Shown: positions 8,587 through 17,306 of the stretch, piece by piece | How the letters are laid out: each line of letters starts with the position of its first letter | How positions within the stretch are numbered: position 1 is the stretch's first letter | Assembly: GCF_016107705.1 (NCBI RefSeq) | Contig: NZ_JAEHGC010000005.1 | Coordinates: 62,001-126,000, forward strand | Length of the DNA stretch: 64,000 bases | Direction of reading: 5' to 3' | Source of the DNA: Neobacillus cucumis | GTDB lineage: Bacteria; Bacillota; Bacilli; Bacillales_B; DSM-18226 | Made by a program: the position numbers and the translations under genes | The notes under the pieces: model-generated | The model's input: the letters and a program-made list of their open reading frames with translations, nothing else | Databases searched by the model: none | Told to the model about the DNA's origin: nothing

Positions 8587-9009
8587 ATGGCTCAAAAAAA
8601 ACTACATCCATCTGTGGCGAAGTTTAAGGAATTTGTGAAGAATAATCCTAAGATGATCCAAGAGGTACGGAAGGGTAAAACCACCTGGCAGGAATTGTAT
8701 GAGGATTGGTACTTGCTAGGAGAAGAGGATGCACGATGGGAGAAAATTGGAAACGATAAAAATGACTTGTCTGAAAAAACAGAGGAACAGGAAACAAATA
8801 CAGAAAAAAAGGGGGACTTGATATCGAATATAATGGGAATGGTGAACAAAATGGACCCAAATCAAATTCAAAACCACATTAACAACTTAAGCCAAGCAAT
8901 TGGTGCGATTCAAGGTGTTTTATCGCAATTTCAAGGGAGTAACGGGGCAAAACCGCCTGGAAAACCGCAAGAAGGGCCAATAAATCCTTTTACATTTCGA
9001 AAAGATTAA
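8587..9009 (+). CDS. ylbD: YlbD-like spore coat protein
   Basis: A 140-residue hydrophilic protein: N-terminal domain with LHPSVAKFKEFVKNNPKMIQ and TWQELYEDWYLLGEEDARWE, typical of the YlbD family (found in the B. subtilis coat), then a charged linker and a Gly/Pro/Gln C-terminal part (QFQGSNGAKPPGKPQEG). Start is ATG with AGAGGTG 7 bases upstream rather than the ATG eight codons earlier, which has no ribosome-binding site. ylbE follows after 18 bases, so the two form a small sporulation operon. Confidence 0.83.
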   Translation: MAQKKLHPSVAKFKEFVKNNPKMIQEVRKGKTTWQELYEDWYLLGEEDARWEKIGNDKNDLSEKTEEQETNTEKKGDLISNIMGMVNKMDPNQIQNHINNLSQAIGAIQGVLSQFQGSNGAKPPGKPQEGPINPFTFRKD

Positions 9010-9027
9010 AAGGAAGGATTTTTAAAT

Positions 9028-9267
9028 ATGCGTAAAGACGTCCTAGAGTATTTAGGTGGACAAAAAGAGTTAAAGCAATTTATTCGGGAGCAGCCGCTCT
9101 GGTACCGAAAACTTGGCAGAAACCCTTATGACATACAATCATTAGAAATCGCCTCATTACACTATTATAAGAAAACAATCCCACATCAAGTGGAAAAATT
9201 CTCAAACAGTGTACAAATGGCTTCAATGATGTTGAATATGTTTCAGTCGATGAAAAATCAAGGGTAA
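9028..9267 (+). CDS. ylbE: YlbE-like protein
   Basis: A 79-residue small protein of the YlbE-like family, function unknown. It shows the family hallmark IREQPLWYRKLGRNP near the N terminus and an amphipathic, Met-rich C-terminal helix (VQMASMMLNMFQSMK). ATG preceded by AAGGAAGG. It is paired with ylbD and closed by a terminator; the context suggests a sporulation role. Confidence 0.82.
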   Translation: MRKDVLEYLGGQKELKQFIREQPLWYRKLGRNPYDIQSLEIASLHYYKKTIPHQVEKFSNSVQMASMMLNMFQSMKNQG

Positions 9268-9270
9268 TCA

Positions 9271-9300
9271 AGACCACATAAAAAATTTATGTGGTCTTTT
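9271..9300 (+). terminator. intrinsic terminator after ylbE
   Basis: GACCACATAAA with TTTATGTGGTC and four T. Confidence 0.88.
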
Positions 9301-9368
9301 CATTTACTTGTTTTATTTAGATTAAAAAACAACAAGGAAGCGAACAATACAGGAAAGGAGTGATGGGA

Positions 9369-9818
9369 TTGAAAAGGAATTTTTGGATGCTGACCCTTTC
9401 CATTTTTGTAATTTCCATTATGACAGGATGTCAAAACGATGTGCCCAAGCCGGAATCAAATTCAAAAATAATACCAATTGTACAAGCTAGTACATATAAA
9501 TTTGATTCTAATTCTGAATTAAACCAAATTTCTGATGAAAAACCTTCCTTATTTGTTCAATACAAATCAAGAGGGACCAATGTGATGGTGGAGTGTATTT
9601 TAACTGGAATTAGTTTTCGAGAATCTGACAGTTCAAAAGAAAAACTTGGGAAGATGGTTGTGTGGGTCGATGACAGGAAATATCAAGAGGTTTCCACAGC
9701 GGCGTTTATCGTTAAAGGACTTTCACCGGGAAATCATAAAGTGAAGCTTGAGGTAATTGATTTAAATAATCGACCATATGGATTAACGAAAGAATTCATG
9801 GTAAATATCCCTAAGTAA
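9369..9818 (+). CDS. putative lipoprotein of unknown function
   Basis: A 149-residue protein with an N-terminal lipoprotein signal: basic tip MKRNFW, hydrophobic core, then the lipobox-like IMTGC with Cys at about residue 21. The mature part is predicted beta-rich (MVECILTGISF, GKMVVWVDDRKYQE, LSPGNHKVKLEVIDLNNRP), suggesting a small immunoglobulin-like extracellular domain; this is inferred from pattern only. Start chosen as TTG because GGAAAGGAG sits 8 bases before it, while the nearer GTG and ATG at 9360 and 9363 are too close. It stands alone between ylbE and ylbF and is absent there in B. subtilis as I recall. Confidence 0.75.
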   Translation: MKRNFWMLTLSIFVISIMTGCQNDVPKPESNSKIIPIVQASTYKFDSNSELNQISDEKPSLFVQYKSRGTNVMVECILTGISFRESDSSKEKLGKMVVWVDDRKYQEVSTAAFIVKGLSPGNHKVKLEVIDLNNRPYGLTKEFMVNIPK

Positions 9819-9877
9819 AAAGGAAAATTTCGCTTTCTCCTATCGTTCGTGTTAAAATATGAGTGGAGGTGGGCGAC

Positions 9878-10312
9878 ATGCTTGCTACATCTGAGCGAGT
9901 TGAATTAGAAGAATATGCAGAAGAATTGGCTAAAATGATTTTAGAATCTGATGTTGTTGAACAATATCAAATTTCCTTATATAAATTGCGGCATAATCGG
10001 GAATCACAAAGAAAAATTAAACGGTTTATCCGCGTAAAAGATCTATATGAAGAAGTACAGCGCTTTGGTAAATATCACCCTGATTATAAAAAGATCATGA
10101 CAGAAGTCCGTGAATATAAGCGGGAAATGGATTTGGATCCGCTTGTAGCAGATTTTAAGCTGGCAGAAAATGATTTGCAGGCTCTTTTGGACGATGTTAG
10201 TGTCTTAATCGGCGGATCTGTCTCAGAGCATATTAAAGTGCCAACAGGGAATCCATTTTTTGATACGGGACATAGCTGCAGTGGTGGCTGCAGCAGCGGC
10301 AGCTGTGGTTAA
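9878..10312 (+). CDS. ylbF: Y-complex subunit YlbF (RicF)
   Basis: Subunit of the YmcA-YlbF-YaaT (RicAFT) complex, which in B. subtilis steers RNase Y mRNA processing and promotes competence, biofilm formation and sporulation. It is 144 residues: an alpha-helical YlbF/YmcA domain with RVKDLYEEVQRFGKYHPDY, then a Cys-rich C-terminal tail (SCSGGCSSGSCG) with the cysteines that contribute to an iron-sulfur cluster in the B. subtilis complex. Start is ATG with GGAGGTGG six bases upstream. A terminator follows, separating it from ylbG. Confidence 0.93.
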   Translation: MLATSERVELEEYAEELAKMILESDVVEQYQISLYKLRHNRESQRKIKRFIRVKDLYEEVQRFGKYHPDYKKIMTEVREYKREMDLDPLVADFKLAENDLQALLDDVSVLIGGSVSEHIKVPTGNPFFDTGHSCSGGCSSGSCG

Positions 10313-10321
10313 TGGGATTAG

Positions 10322-10347
10322 AATCGGCTAAGTGAGCCGATTTTTTT
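10322..10347 (+). terminator. intrinsic terminator after ylbF
   Basis: AATCGGCT, five-base loop, AGCCGATT, seven T. Confidence 0.92.
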
Positions 10348-10376
10348 ATAGAGATAAAAAATTCGACTTTGAGAAT

Positions 10377-10524
10377 TGTCTAGCTCCAGCGCCTAGCCCC
10401 TCGAGGGAAAAAATGAACTGCTTTTTTCTTAGGTTGCTTCGGTCCTGTCGATGAAGTCAAAGAACGACTTTACCGCCAGGACGCTAGCACTTGCCTTAGG
10501 CTGACCGAGGCACTTCCGCTTTTC
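10377..10524 (+). repeat. dispersed structured repeat, copy 1 (long form with internal insertion)
   Basis: Begins TGTCTAGCTCCAGCGCC and ends GGCACTTCCGCTTTTC, like the copy at 57303. The core holds an inner hairpin around loop AAAGAAC with a 17-base arm (two mismatches) that starts GTCCTG and closes CAGGAC. An outer stem pairs AGCGCCTAGCC with GGCT and AGGCACT. Differs from copy 5 by about 27 extra bases after CTCGAGG. Lies in the ylbF-ylbG gap, with no coding potential of its own. Confidence 0.8.
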
Positions 10525-10609
10525 TAATTACAGAAAAGTTTGAATTGAAAAATACTGATTTGATATGCTAGACTAATTAAAATGATGGTTTGTTGAAGGG
10601 GAAAAAAGT

Positions 10610-10885
10610 ATGTTTGTACAAAGACAAGGTTTAGTTATTTGGCTTTACTCATTAAAACAAGCCAAAATGTTACGGCGATTTGGGAATGTCCACTATGTTT
10701 CAAAAAAACTAAAATATGTGGTTTTGTATTGTAATCAAGAAGATTTAGAGGGAATTATGGAAAAGTTAAGTTCCTTTTCCTTTGTAAAAAAGGTCGAACC
10801 CTCCTATAAACCTTTTTTGAACAAGGAATTTGAAAATTCGGCGCCGGACAAGGCAAAAGAATACGACTATAAAATGGGAATTTAA
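10610..10885 (+). CDS. ylbG: DUF2129 protein YlbG
   Basis: A 91-residue cytosolic protein of the YlbG (DUF2129) family, no established function. The family pattern is visible: [35 protein letters not shown], then [21 protein letters not shown] preceded by GAAGGGGAAA. It is separated from ylbF by a terminator plus the structured repeat and so must have its own promoter within or after the repeat. Confidence 0.88.
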   Translation: MFVQRQGLVIWLYSLKQAKMLRRFGNVHYVSKKLKYVVLYCNQEDLEGIMEKLSSFSFVKKVEPSYKPFLNKEFENSAPDKAKEYDYKMGI

Positions 10886-10915
10886 AAAGGTGAGGGCAGC
10901 TGCCCCCACCTTTTT
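10884..10915. terminator. bidirectional terminator between ylbG and the convergent gene
   Basis: AAAAAGGTGAGGGCA with TGCCCCCACCTTTTT, a 14-15 bp stem ending in T-runs on both strands. Confidence 0.93.
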
Positions 10916-11303
10916 AATGTAAAGGTAATAAATAATGATTTAATCGTAAGATCCCGATTAAATACTGATAATAAAGTTCTTTTTCATGGAATATCGTGGA
11001 TGGTTTTACTGAGAGCTCATGAATTGTTTTGTTAAGCATTTCTGCTGTTTGGGCAAACAAACCATAGCGTTGATTCGCCAAAAAATTTGGATTTGGAATC
11101 CCTTCTCGGCAGATATATATGGCTTGGAATTTTCCAGGGTCTGTTGGCTTCAACACAACGACTAAGGAGGTTACCTGCTTCTCGTCGATGGTTGTATGTA
11201 AAGCCATCATGTGCATAAGACGATGCTGATTTGCTTTGGCAAGCTCTATTAACTCATATATATCAGAAAAACCCTCACCTAATTCAATAAAGCGCTGGAT
11301 CAA
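10914..11303 (-). CDS. conserved hypothetical protein (DUF7147-like, tentative)
   Basis: A 129-residue soluble protein I cannot assign firmly; Bacillaceae relatives carry a similar small protein between ylbG and rsmD. Features: IELGEGFSDIYELIELAKANQHR, a beta-prone middle (VTSLVVVLKPTDPGKFQAIYICREG) and an alpha-helical C-terminal part (FAQTAEMLNKTIHEL). Start set at TTG because AAGGGGAG lies about 8 bases before it; the frame stays open much further upstream, but that part runs through the folded RNA region and an intrinsic terminator, so it is not coding. Convergent with ylbG. Confidence 0.65.
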   Translation of the reverse strand: MIQRFIELGEGFSDIYELIELAKANQHRLMHMMALHTTIDEKQVTSLVVVLKPTDPGKFQAIYICREGIPNPNFLANQRYGLFAQTAEMLNKTIHELSVKPSTIFHEKELYYQYLIGILRLNHYLLPLH

Positions 11304-11361
11304 TAGTCTGACTCCCCTTTTTTTTAGACTCAACAATACTTTATCATTTTGGGTAAAAATA

Positions 11362-11530
11362 AAAAACCCCGCAGAAATAAATCTGCAGGGTCCTTCTATA
11401 TCCTTAACCAAGGATAGAAGGCAAAGGGAGAGGAGAAACCGGAGGAAGAACTTATGGGGAAACGTAAGTCTTCTCCGCGGTTGGCAACAACATCCTCGAA
11501 TTGATGTTGTTAATAACATTATCCCCACAA
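11362..11530. ncRNA. structured RNA region upstream of rsmD (ylbH-leader-like; strand uncertain)
   Basis: Four successive stem-loops in the rsmD (ylbH) upstream region: CCCCGCAGA/TCTGCAGGG, CCTTCTATATCCTT/AAGGATAGAAGG, GGAGGAAGAACTTA/TAAGTCTTCTCC, and AACAACATC/GATGTTGTT. A conserved RNA motif called the ylbH leader is known upstream of this gene in Bacillus, and its position fits. On the minus strand the first stem is followed by TTTTTTATTTTT and would be an intrinsic terminator, so the element may be read leftwards as an independent small RNA or as an attenuator before the minus-strand gene ending at 11303. This region fills the 359-base gap between the two divergent genes. Confidence 0.55.
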
Positions 11531-11662
11531 CGAAAAAGCTTATACACGTTTTTTTATTTTTTTCTATTATGATGTTGAAATGATTAGATATTTGGCTAGT
11601 TTATTCAATTATGGTAGGATAGGGGAAGAAAAATGATTTTTTAAATAAATGTGGTGATAGTT

Positions 11663-12220
11663 CTGAGAGTGGTTTCAGGTATTTGTAAAGGTAGACCCCT
11701 TAAAGCAGTACCAGGAAATACAACAAGGCCAACAACAGATAAGGTGAAAGAAGCCTTATTTAATATGATCGGGCCTTATTTTAACGGTGGAATCGGACTA
11801 GATTTATTTGCAGGGAGCGGCGGTTTGGGAATCGAAGCACTAAGCCGAGGCTTGGATAAAGTGATTTTTATTGATCGTGACGCCAAAGCCATTCAAGTGA
11901 TTCGCGAAAATATTAAATCGTGCAGCTTTGATGAAAAAATCGAGGTATATCGAAATGATGCTGAGCGCGCATTAAAAGCGCTTATAAAAAGAGAAATCCG
12001 TTTCGATTATATCTTTTTGGATCCACCGTATAAAAAGCAGCAACTTATAAACTTAATGCAAACAATTGTAGAAGAGAACCTTTTGAGTGAAGACGGGATT
12101 GTTGTTTGTGAACACAGCCACGATGTAGAGCTTCCGCAATCAGTAGGGGCCTTAACACAAATAAAACATGAAAAATATGGGATTATTACGGTTACGATTT
12201 ATTCGTTAATCTGTGAGTGA
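11663..12220 (+). CDS. rsmD: 16S rRNA (guanine966-N2)-methyltransferase RsmD (probable CTG start)
   Basis: Methylates G966 of 16S rRNA using S-adenosylmethionine. It is 185 residues with a Rossmann methyltransferase fold: TTRPTTDKVKEALFNMIG, the SAM loop LDLFAGSGGLGIEALSRG, the acidic strand VIFIDRD, and catalytic motif FLDPPYKK. The N terminus of the family reads MR(V/I)(V/I)SG, which here begins at CTG 11663. GGTGAT in Shine-Dalgarno register lies just upstream, whereas the two GTG codons at 11651 and 11654 are themselves the ribosome-binding sequence. coaD follows after 19 bases, the usual rsmD-coaD pair. Confidence 0.92.
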   Translation: MRVVSGICKGRPLKAVPGNTTRPTTDKVKEALFNMIGPYFNGGIGLDLFAGSGGLGIEALSRGLDKVIFIDRDAKAIQVIRENIKSCSFDEKIEVYRNDAERALKALIKREIRFDYIFLDPPYKKQQLINLMQTIVEENLLSEDGIVVCEHSHDVELPQSVGALTQIKHEKYGIITVTIYSLICE

Positions 12221-12227
12221 GTGATAA

Positions 12228-12728
<501 letters not shown>

Positions 12729-12733
12729 AAAAA

Positions 12734-12765
12734 GCCGGGCATAAATAGTTATGTCCGGTTTCTTT
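12734..12765. terminator. bidirectional terminator between coaD and ylbJ
   Basis: GCCGGGCATAA with TTATGTCCGGT (two G-T pairs), A-run before and T-rich after; overlaps the 3' end of ylbJ. Confidence 0.85.
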
Positions 12766-13969
12766 GTAATCTAAAAAATAAGATGACCGTATAAAGTGCA
12801 AGTGAAAATATCGTAATTAGCGGTCCAGCCTCGATCATTCGTTCGTAAAAGCTATGCATCCAAGAACCTTTTTCAAAAAATCCAACAGGCACGGCACTGG
12901 TTGGATGGTCGGCTTGGTAAAAACGGAGGTAAACTGGCTTCCATAAGAGATAGGCAAAAATACTTGCGAGTATACCATGGATAATACGCGCTATGAAAAA
13001 TGGCTGAAAGCGAATATTTGCCTGGGCTAGAATACTTGCAACCTGTGCCTGAACACTGAAGCCGCTAAATGCCAGGATAAAACTTACCATCATGGTCTGT
13101 TGCAAAAGAGGTGCATCCTGTACTTGGCTTGTCAGCTTGCTTCCTAGTGTAAGTTCAAATATTCCAGAAATAAGAGGAATACTTAAGTTTTCCGTAAAGG
13201 AAAACACGGAAAGAAGCATTTCAACAGCTTTAGCTAAAATCGCAGTAATATGTAAATGATACAGCAGTGTGTTTATGACTGAAAATAGGATAATAAAGCC
13301 ACCAATCATTAACAAGGTTTGAATGGAGGAGTTAACGGCATCGCCAAGCATTTTTCCGATGGGGCGATTATCCTTTAACCTAGTACGATGCAGGGTGGAA
13401 AAGGCTGATCGGATGATGAATTTACGCTTTTGTTCATCCTGATGACTGCCATTGTCCTTACCGTAAAAACGCATTATGATACCAACACAGATATTCCCTA
13501 GATAATGAGCCAAGGCCAGTATGATGCCCAATTTGGCATTATTGAAAAACCCTACAGCAACTGCACCAAAAATAAATAATGGATTCGAAGAGTTCGTGAA
13601 TGAAACAAGCCGCTCTGCTTCAATTTGAGTCAACTGGCCTTCCTGGCGCAGGCGAGCTGTAAATTTGGCTCCGGCAGGAAACCCGGAGGCCATCCCCATC
13701 GCCCATACAAAACCTCCCACACCTGGTACACGAAAAACAGGCCGCATAAGGGGTTCCAATAGGACCCCAATAAATTTAACAACTCCAAAGCCGATTAGCA
13801 CTTCAGAAACGATAAAAAAGGGCAGGAGGGAAGGGAAGACAATTTCCCACCACATCTTGAGACCACGGACTGAAGCTTCCAAGGACTCCTTCGGAAAGCT
13901 GATAAGTGAGGCAGCTAGTATGGTAATTAATATGGATAAGACAATCGTTTTAACTTTTGAACGAAACAC
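12749..13969 (-). CDS. ylbJ: sporulation integral membrane protein YlbJ
   Basis: Polytopic membrane protein of 406 residues of the YlbJ family (nucleoside recognition/Gate domain type), made in the mother cell and needed for normal spores in B. subtilis. About eight hydrophobic segments. Gate-like stretches are WWEIVFPSLLPFFIVSEVLI and GMASGFPAGAKFTARL, and a repeated second half starts at MLGDAVNSSIQTLLMIGG. Start is GTG with AAGGAGG 8 bases upstream; the earlier in-frame ATG would sit before this ribosome-binding site. Divergent from ylbK. Length agrees with the 408-residue B. subtilis protein. Confidence 0.92.
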   Translation of the reverse strand: MFRSKVKTIVLSILITILAASLISFPKESLEASVRGLKMWWEIVFPSLLPFFIVSEVLIGFGVVKFIGVLLEPLMRPVFRVPGVGGFVWAMGMASGFPAGAKFTARLRQEGQLTQIEAERLVSFTNSSNPLFIFGAVAVGFFNNAKLGIILALAHYLGNICVGIIMRFYGKDNGSHQDEQKRKFIIRSAFSTLHRTRLKDNRPIGKMLGDAVNSSIQTLLMIGGFIILFSVINTLLYHLHITAILAKAVEMLLSVFSFTENLSIPLISGIFELTLGSKLTSQVQDAPLLQQTMMVSFILAFSGFSVQAQVASILAQANIRFQPFFIARIIHGILASIFAYLLWKPVYLRFYQADHPTSAVPVGFFEKGSWMHSFYERMIEAGPLITIFSLALYTVILFFRLQRNRT

Positions 13970-14162
13970 GAAGGGGACCTCCTTCCTTGGGGTAACAGTA
14001 ACTATGCATTTCCCCCGTATCAATGATAAAATAAGAAATATTCACGCAAGTGTCCTTTTACTACTCGTCCTCATATAAATCAAATATACTCATAGTTCGA
14101 GAAATTAGACCATAAGATTGAACGAGATTTCACTTTTGCGGGTGAGTGAGGTGGTAACTTTA

Positions 14163-14942
14163 ATGGTACAGCCTAAAATAGGGTTAGCACTTGGATCAGG
14201 CGGAGCACGCGGGTTTGCGCATTTAGGTGTGATCAAAGTAATGGTGGAAGAGGGTATCCCGATTCACCTGATTGCAGGAAGCAGCATGGGTGCCCTAGTG
14301 GGGAGTTTTTACGGTGCCGGTATAGAAATGAATCGATTATACAAACTTTCAACAGCTTTTAAGCGAAAGTATTTTTTAGACTTTACTGTTCCAAAAATGG
14401 GGTTTATTGCAGGAAAGAAAGTGAAGGATTTTGTCAGGGTATTTACGCACGGAAAAAATATTGAAGATTTATCCCTTCCAATTGGAATTGTCGCAACTGA
14501 CCTTTTAACTGGAGAAAAAGTAGTGTTTCAAAATGGTCCTGTTGCAGAAGCCGTTCGGGCTAGTATCTCAATTCCGGGAATTTTTGTTCCGGAAAGGTAC
14601 AAAGGGAGAATCTTAGTAGATGGGGGTGTTTCCGACCGTGTACCTGTATCGGTTGCAAAAGATATGGGTGCAGATATCGTCATTGCCGTGGATGTCTCGA
14701 TGGTGAAACGAAACGCTGAAATCACATCGATTTATGACGTGATTATGCAAAGTATTGATATCATGCAGACTGAAATTATTAATACAAGGGAGATTGCCGC
14801 GGATATTATGATTCGTCCTCCGGTTGAAATGTTTAGTTCACGCGCATTCACCAACATTGAAGAGATTATTAAAGCAGGAGAAGAAGAATTTAAAAAACAT
14901 ATTCCTCAAATTAAACAGGTTATTGAGCAGTGGAAGGGGTAA
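14163..14942 (+). CDS. ylbK: patatin-like phospholipase family protein YlbK
   Basis: Predicted serine acyl hydrolase of 259 residues with patatin architecture: glycine-rich oxyanion loop GSGGARGFAHLGV, nucleophile elbow GSSMGALVG, and the catalytic Asp in VDGGVSDRVPV. Natural substrate unknown. ATG start supported by GAGGTGG about 11 bases upstream; the open frame extends further but lacks another ribosome-binding site. ylbL starts 8 bases after the stop, so the two are one operon. Confidence 0.93.
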   Translation: MVQPKIGLALGSGGARGFAHLGVIKVMVEEGIPIHLIAGSSMGALVGSFYGAGIEMNRLYKLSTAFKRKYFLDFTVPKMGFIAGKKVKDFVRVFTHGKNIEDLSLPIGIVATDLLTGEKVVFQNGPVAEAVRASISIPGIFVPERYKGRILVDGGVSDRVPVSVAKDMGADIVIAVDVSMVKRNAEITSIYDVIMQSIDIMQTEIINTREIAADIMIRPPVEMFSSRAFTNIEEIIKAGEEEFKKHIPQIKQVIEQWKG

Positions 14943-14950
14943 AAAGTGGA

Positions 14951-15970
14951 ATGCGTAAGAAAATATATATCAGTGCTTTATTAATTATAGCGATTGTGTT
15001 AATTGGAGGTTTGTTTTATACACTCCCCTTTTATGTAACAAAACCGGGGATGGCCAAAGAACTTCATCCTATAATAAAGGTAGAAGATGGTTACAAGGAA
15101 AAAGGCAACTTTATGTTGACAACAGTTAGGATGGGAAGAGCAACAATCTACTCCTATCTAGAAGCAAAAATAAAAAAATATGAAGAACTTTATCCAGTAG
15201 AACAGGTTTTAGATAAAACCGAGACAGATGAGGAGTATAATGCAAAACAGCTCTATCTCATGGCCCAATCCAAATTAAATGCAATTGATGTTGCGTACCG
15301 AAAGGCAGGCCTTCCGGTAAATTACAAATATAAAGGAATCTATGTGGTTGATGTCGTTCCGGGAATGCCGGCGGATGGCAAGCTTCAAGCAGGTGATCGA
15401 ATTTTTAAGGTTGATGGTCATCAGTTCCCTTCCTCAGAAAAATTCATTGCCTATGTAGGTGAAAAAAATAAGGGTGACAAAGTTACCTTAACGTTTATCA
15501 GAGATAAAAAAACAAAAACAGCCAAACTCAACGTTCAGCAGTTAAAAAAGCAGCCTAATCGAGTGGGAATCGGAATTTATTTAGTTGATGACAAGGAAGT
15601 AAAAGTAGATCCACCTGTTGAAGTAAAAACGGATGAAATTGGCGGTCCTTCAGCTGGATTGATGTTTTCACTCGAAATCTATAATCAATTAACAAAAAAG
15701 GACTTGACGAAAGGTTATCAAATAGCAGGAACTGGTACCATTGATGTGGATGGGACGGTTGGTCCGATTGGGGGAATTGAACAAAAAATTGTAGCAGCAG
15801 ATAAAGCAGGAGCGGAAATCTTCTTTGCGCCTAATGAAAAAGGTGCAAAAGATTCCAACTACCGGGCAGCTGTGAAAACTGCCAAGGATATCAAAACAAA
15901 AATGAAAATTGTACCGGTAGATACATTTGATGATGCCGTTGCCTACTTAGAAAAATTGCCTCAAAAGTAA
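14951..15970 (+). CDS. ylbL: PDZ-Lon membrane protease YlbL
   Basis: Membrane-anchored serine protease; in B. subtilis YlbL, together with CtpA, removes the cell-division inhibitor YneA after DNA damage. It is 339 residues: N-terminal transmembrane helix (KIYISALLIIAIVLIGGLFY), a PDZ domain (VVDVVPGMPADGKLQAGDRI), then a Lon-type protease domain with nucleophile Ser in EIGGPSAGLMFSLEIY and Lys in GGIEQKIVAADKAGAEIF. ATG at the basic tip MRKK chosen; GAAGGGG lies inside the end of ylbK. A strong terminator follows. Confidence 0.94.
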   Translation: MRKKIYISALLIIAIVLIGGLFYTLPFYVTKPGMAKELHPIIKVEDGYKEKGNFMLTTVRMGRATIYSYLEAKIKKYEELYPVEQVLDKTETDEEYNAKQLYLMAQSKLNAIDVAYRKAGLPVNYKYKGIYVVDVVPGMPADGKLQAGDRIFKVDGHQFPSSEKFIAYVGEKNKGDKVTLTFIRDKKTKTAKLNVQQLKKQPNRVGIGIYLVDDKEVKVDPPVEVKTDEIGGPSAGLMFSLEIYNQLTKKDLTKGYQIAGTGTIDVDGTVGPIGGIEQKIVAADKAGAEIFFAPNEKGAKDSNYRAAVKTAKDIKTKMKIVPVDTFDDAVAYLEKLPQK

Positions 15971-15998
15971 AAGACGGTGCATTGCACCGTCTTTTACT
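15968..15998. terminator. bidirectional terminator between ylbL and tmcAL
   Basis: AAAAGACGGTGCA with TGCACCGTCTTTT, nearly loopless. Confidence 0.92.
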
Positions 15999-17205
15999 TT
16001 ACTATGATCGGAGTTTGTTTATATTCTTGCTGGATGAATTCATTTCTTAGGTCCATAGGTATGCCAAATGCATAGATTTGTGCTGCTTTGATATCAAGCA
16101 TAATTTCTTTTTGCTTATAGGAAGATAGTTTTGAAACGAGCGGGAGCTTAAGCTCGGATTTCACTTTGTTTAAGTATGTTTTTCCTTTTTGGGTCATCCC
16201 TAGTAATCTTAAATAGTTTGCACCTTCAGGTTTGCTCATTTCTTCTTTTCCTGCATTCGTTAAAATATGTACGCAAATTCGTTGCAGTCTTGTCCATGTA
16301 TAACGCTTAGTTTTGATTTTTTCCATGAATTCTTGAAAACTGCCTGCGGTTAATGCAGCAGCCTTCAGCCGATTTTCAATTCCTTCTTCAACCTCATAAA
16401 TATTCCTAAGCTCTTCTGGGGTGCACTGTATCAGTCGAAATTGTAGATAGCTCCAATAATTTTCCCATTGCTGAAACCCCCCATAATGATTGTAATACTC
16501 CCTTAATAATTCAGTCGTTGGGTCTGGGACATACTGGTCGATATTAAATGTTCTTTCATCAGTTGAAAATAGGGCTTTACGTATACTAGTTGCACTCGCA
16601 ATCGTTTCAGAAGCAAAATGCTCATCATGGTAATTGGCATTCTTTCGGGCAATGGTTAGCGGTTTTATTTGACTATTCATTTTTTTTATAGATTTTATAT
16701 ACTGAAATCCCAGGATGTTATTTGGTTTTGTTAAGTTTAATAAACCTTCTGTTTCAGTAAAATCTTGAAAGGAAAGGGATAATGCCTTTGGATAGCTAAC
16801 ACCCGATTTAATATGTCTCCTTACATTCTCATCAAAGATTTCATGATGCTCTTCCAAAAAGTCAATGGTCTTTAAAAAGGAGGAAATGTCGCCGCTTTCA
16901 CTTCCAAAACAAAAAGATTCACAATGAACCGCATCTAATATAGAAACTGCCCCATCAGCAAAAAACTCTGCATTTTGAGTAGCAAATTGATATGGAAGCT
17001 CAAATACGAGGTCTACTCCCCCGGATAAAGCCATTTTCGTTCGGTACCACTTGGAAACTAATGCAGGCTCTCCTCTTTGCAGAAAATTTCCGCTCATTAC
17101 TGCAATCACAATATCAGCATTCGAGGTTTCTCTTGCTGCTTGGACGTGAAAAGCATGTCCATTATGAAAGGGATTATATTCGACAATTACGCCAACAGCT
17201 TTCAA
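15994..17205 (-). CDS. tmcAL: tRNA(Met) cytidine acetate ligase TmcAL
   Basis: Forms N4-acetylcytidine at the wobble position of elongator tRNA(Met) from acetate and ATP (formerly ylbM). It is 403 residues. The N-terminal nucleotidyltransferase domain shows VGVIVEYNPFHNGHAFH with the HxGH-type motif, then MSGNFLQRGEPALVSKWYRT and GVDLVFELPYQFATQNAEFF, then a helical C-terminal tRNA-binding part. Start is TTG with AGGAGGAAG 6 bases upstream; an in-frame extension beyond it runs through the ribosome-binding site and is not coding. Confidence 0.95.
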   Translation of the reverse strand: MKAVGVIVEYNPFHNGHAFHVQAARETSNADIVIAVMSGNFLQRGEPALVSKWYRTKMALSGGVDLVFELPYQFATQNAEFFADGAVSILDAVHCESFCFGSESGDISSFLKTIDFLEEHHEIFDENVRRHIKSGVSYPKALSLSFQDFTETEGLLNLTKPNNILGFQYIKSIKKMNSQIKPLTIARKNANYHDEHFASETIASATSIRKALFSTDERTFNIDQYVPDPTTELLREYYNHYGGFQQWENYWSYLQFRLIQCTPEELRNIYEVEEGIENRLKAAALTAGSFQEFMEKIKTKRYTWTRLQRICVHILTNAGKEEMSKPEGANYLRLLGMTQKGKTYLNKVKSELKLPLVSKLSSYKQKEIMLDIKAAQIYAFGIPMDLRNEFIQQEYKQTPIIVK

Positions 17206-17306
17206 TGTTTTCTTCCTCCTGTTTTTTAAAAAATTTATGTATATATTATAACGAAAACGGAAGGGAATAGCTTTGTATTCCCTCATGTTATAATGTCCTC
17301 TCAATT

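Noticed and set aside
11304..11528. In-frame upstream extension of the minus-strand gene at 10914 by 75 codons
   Set aside because: It runs through four stem-loops and an intrinsic terminator and has Cys/Arg-rich, non-protein-like composition; a TTG with a good ribosome-binding site lies at 11303.
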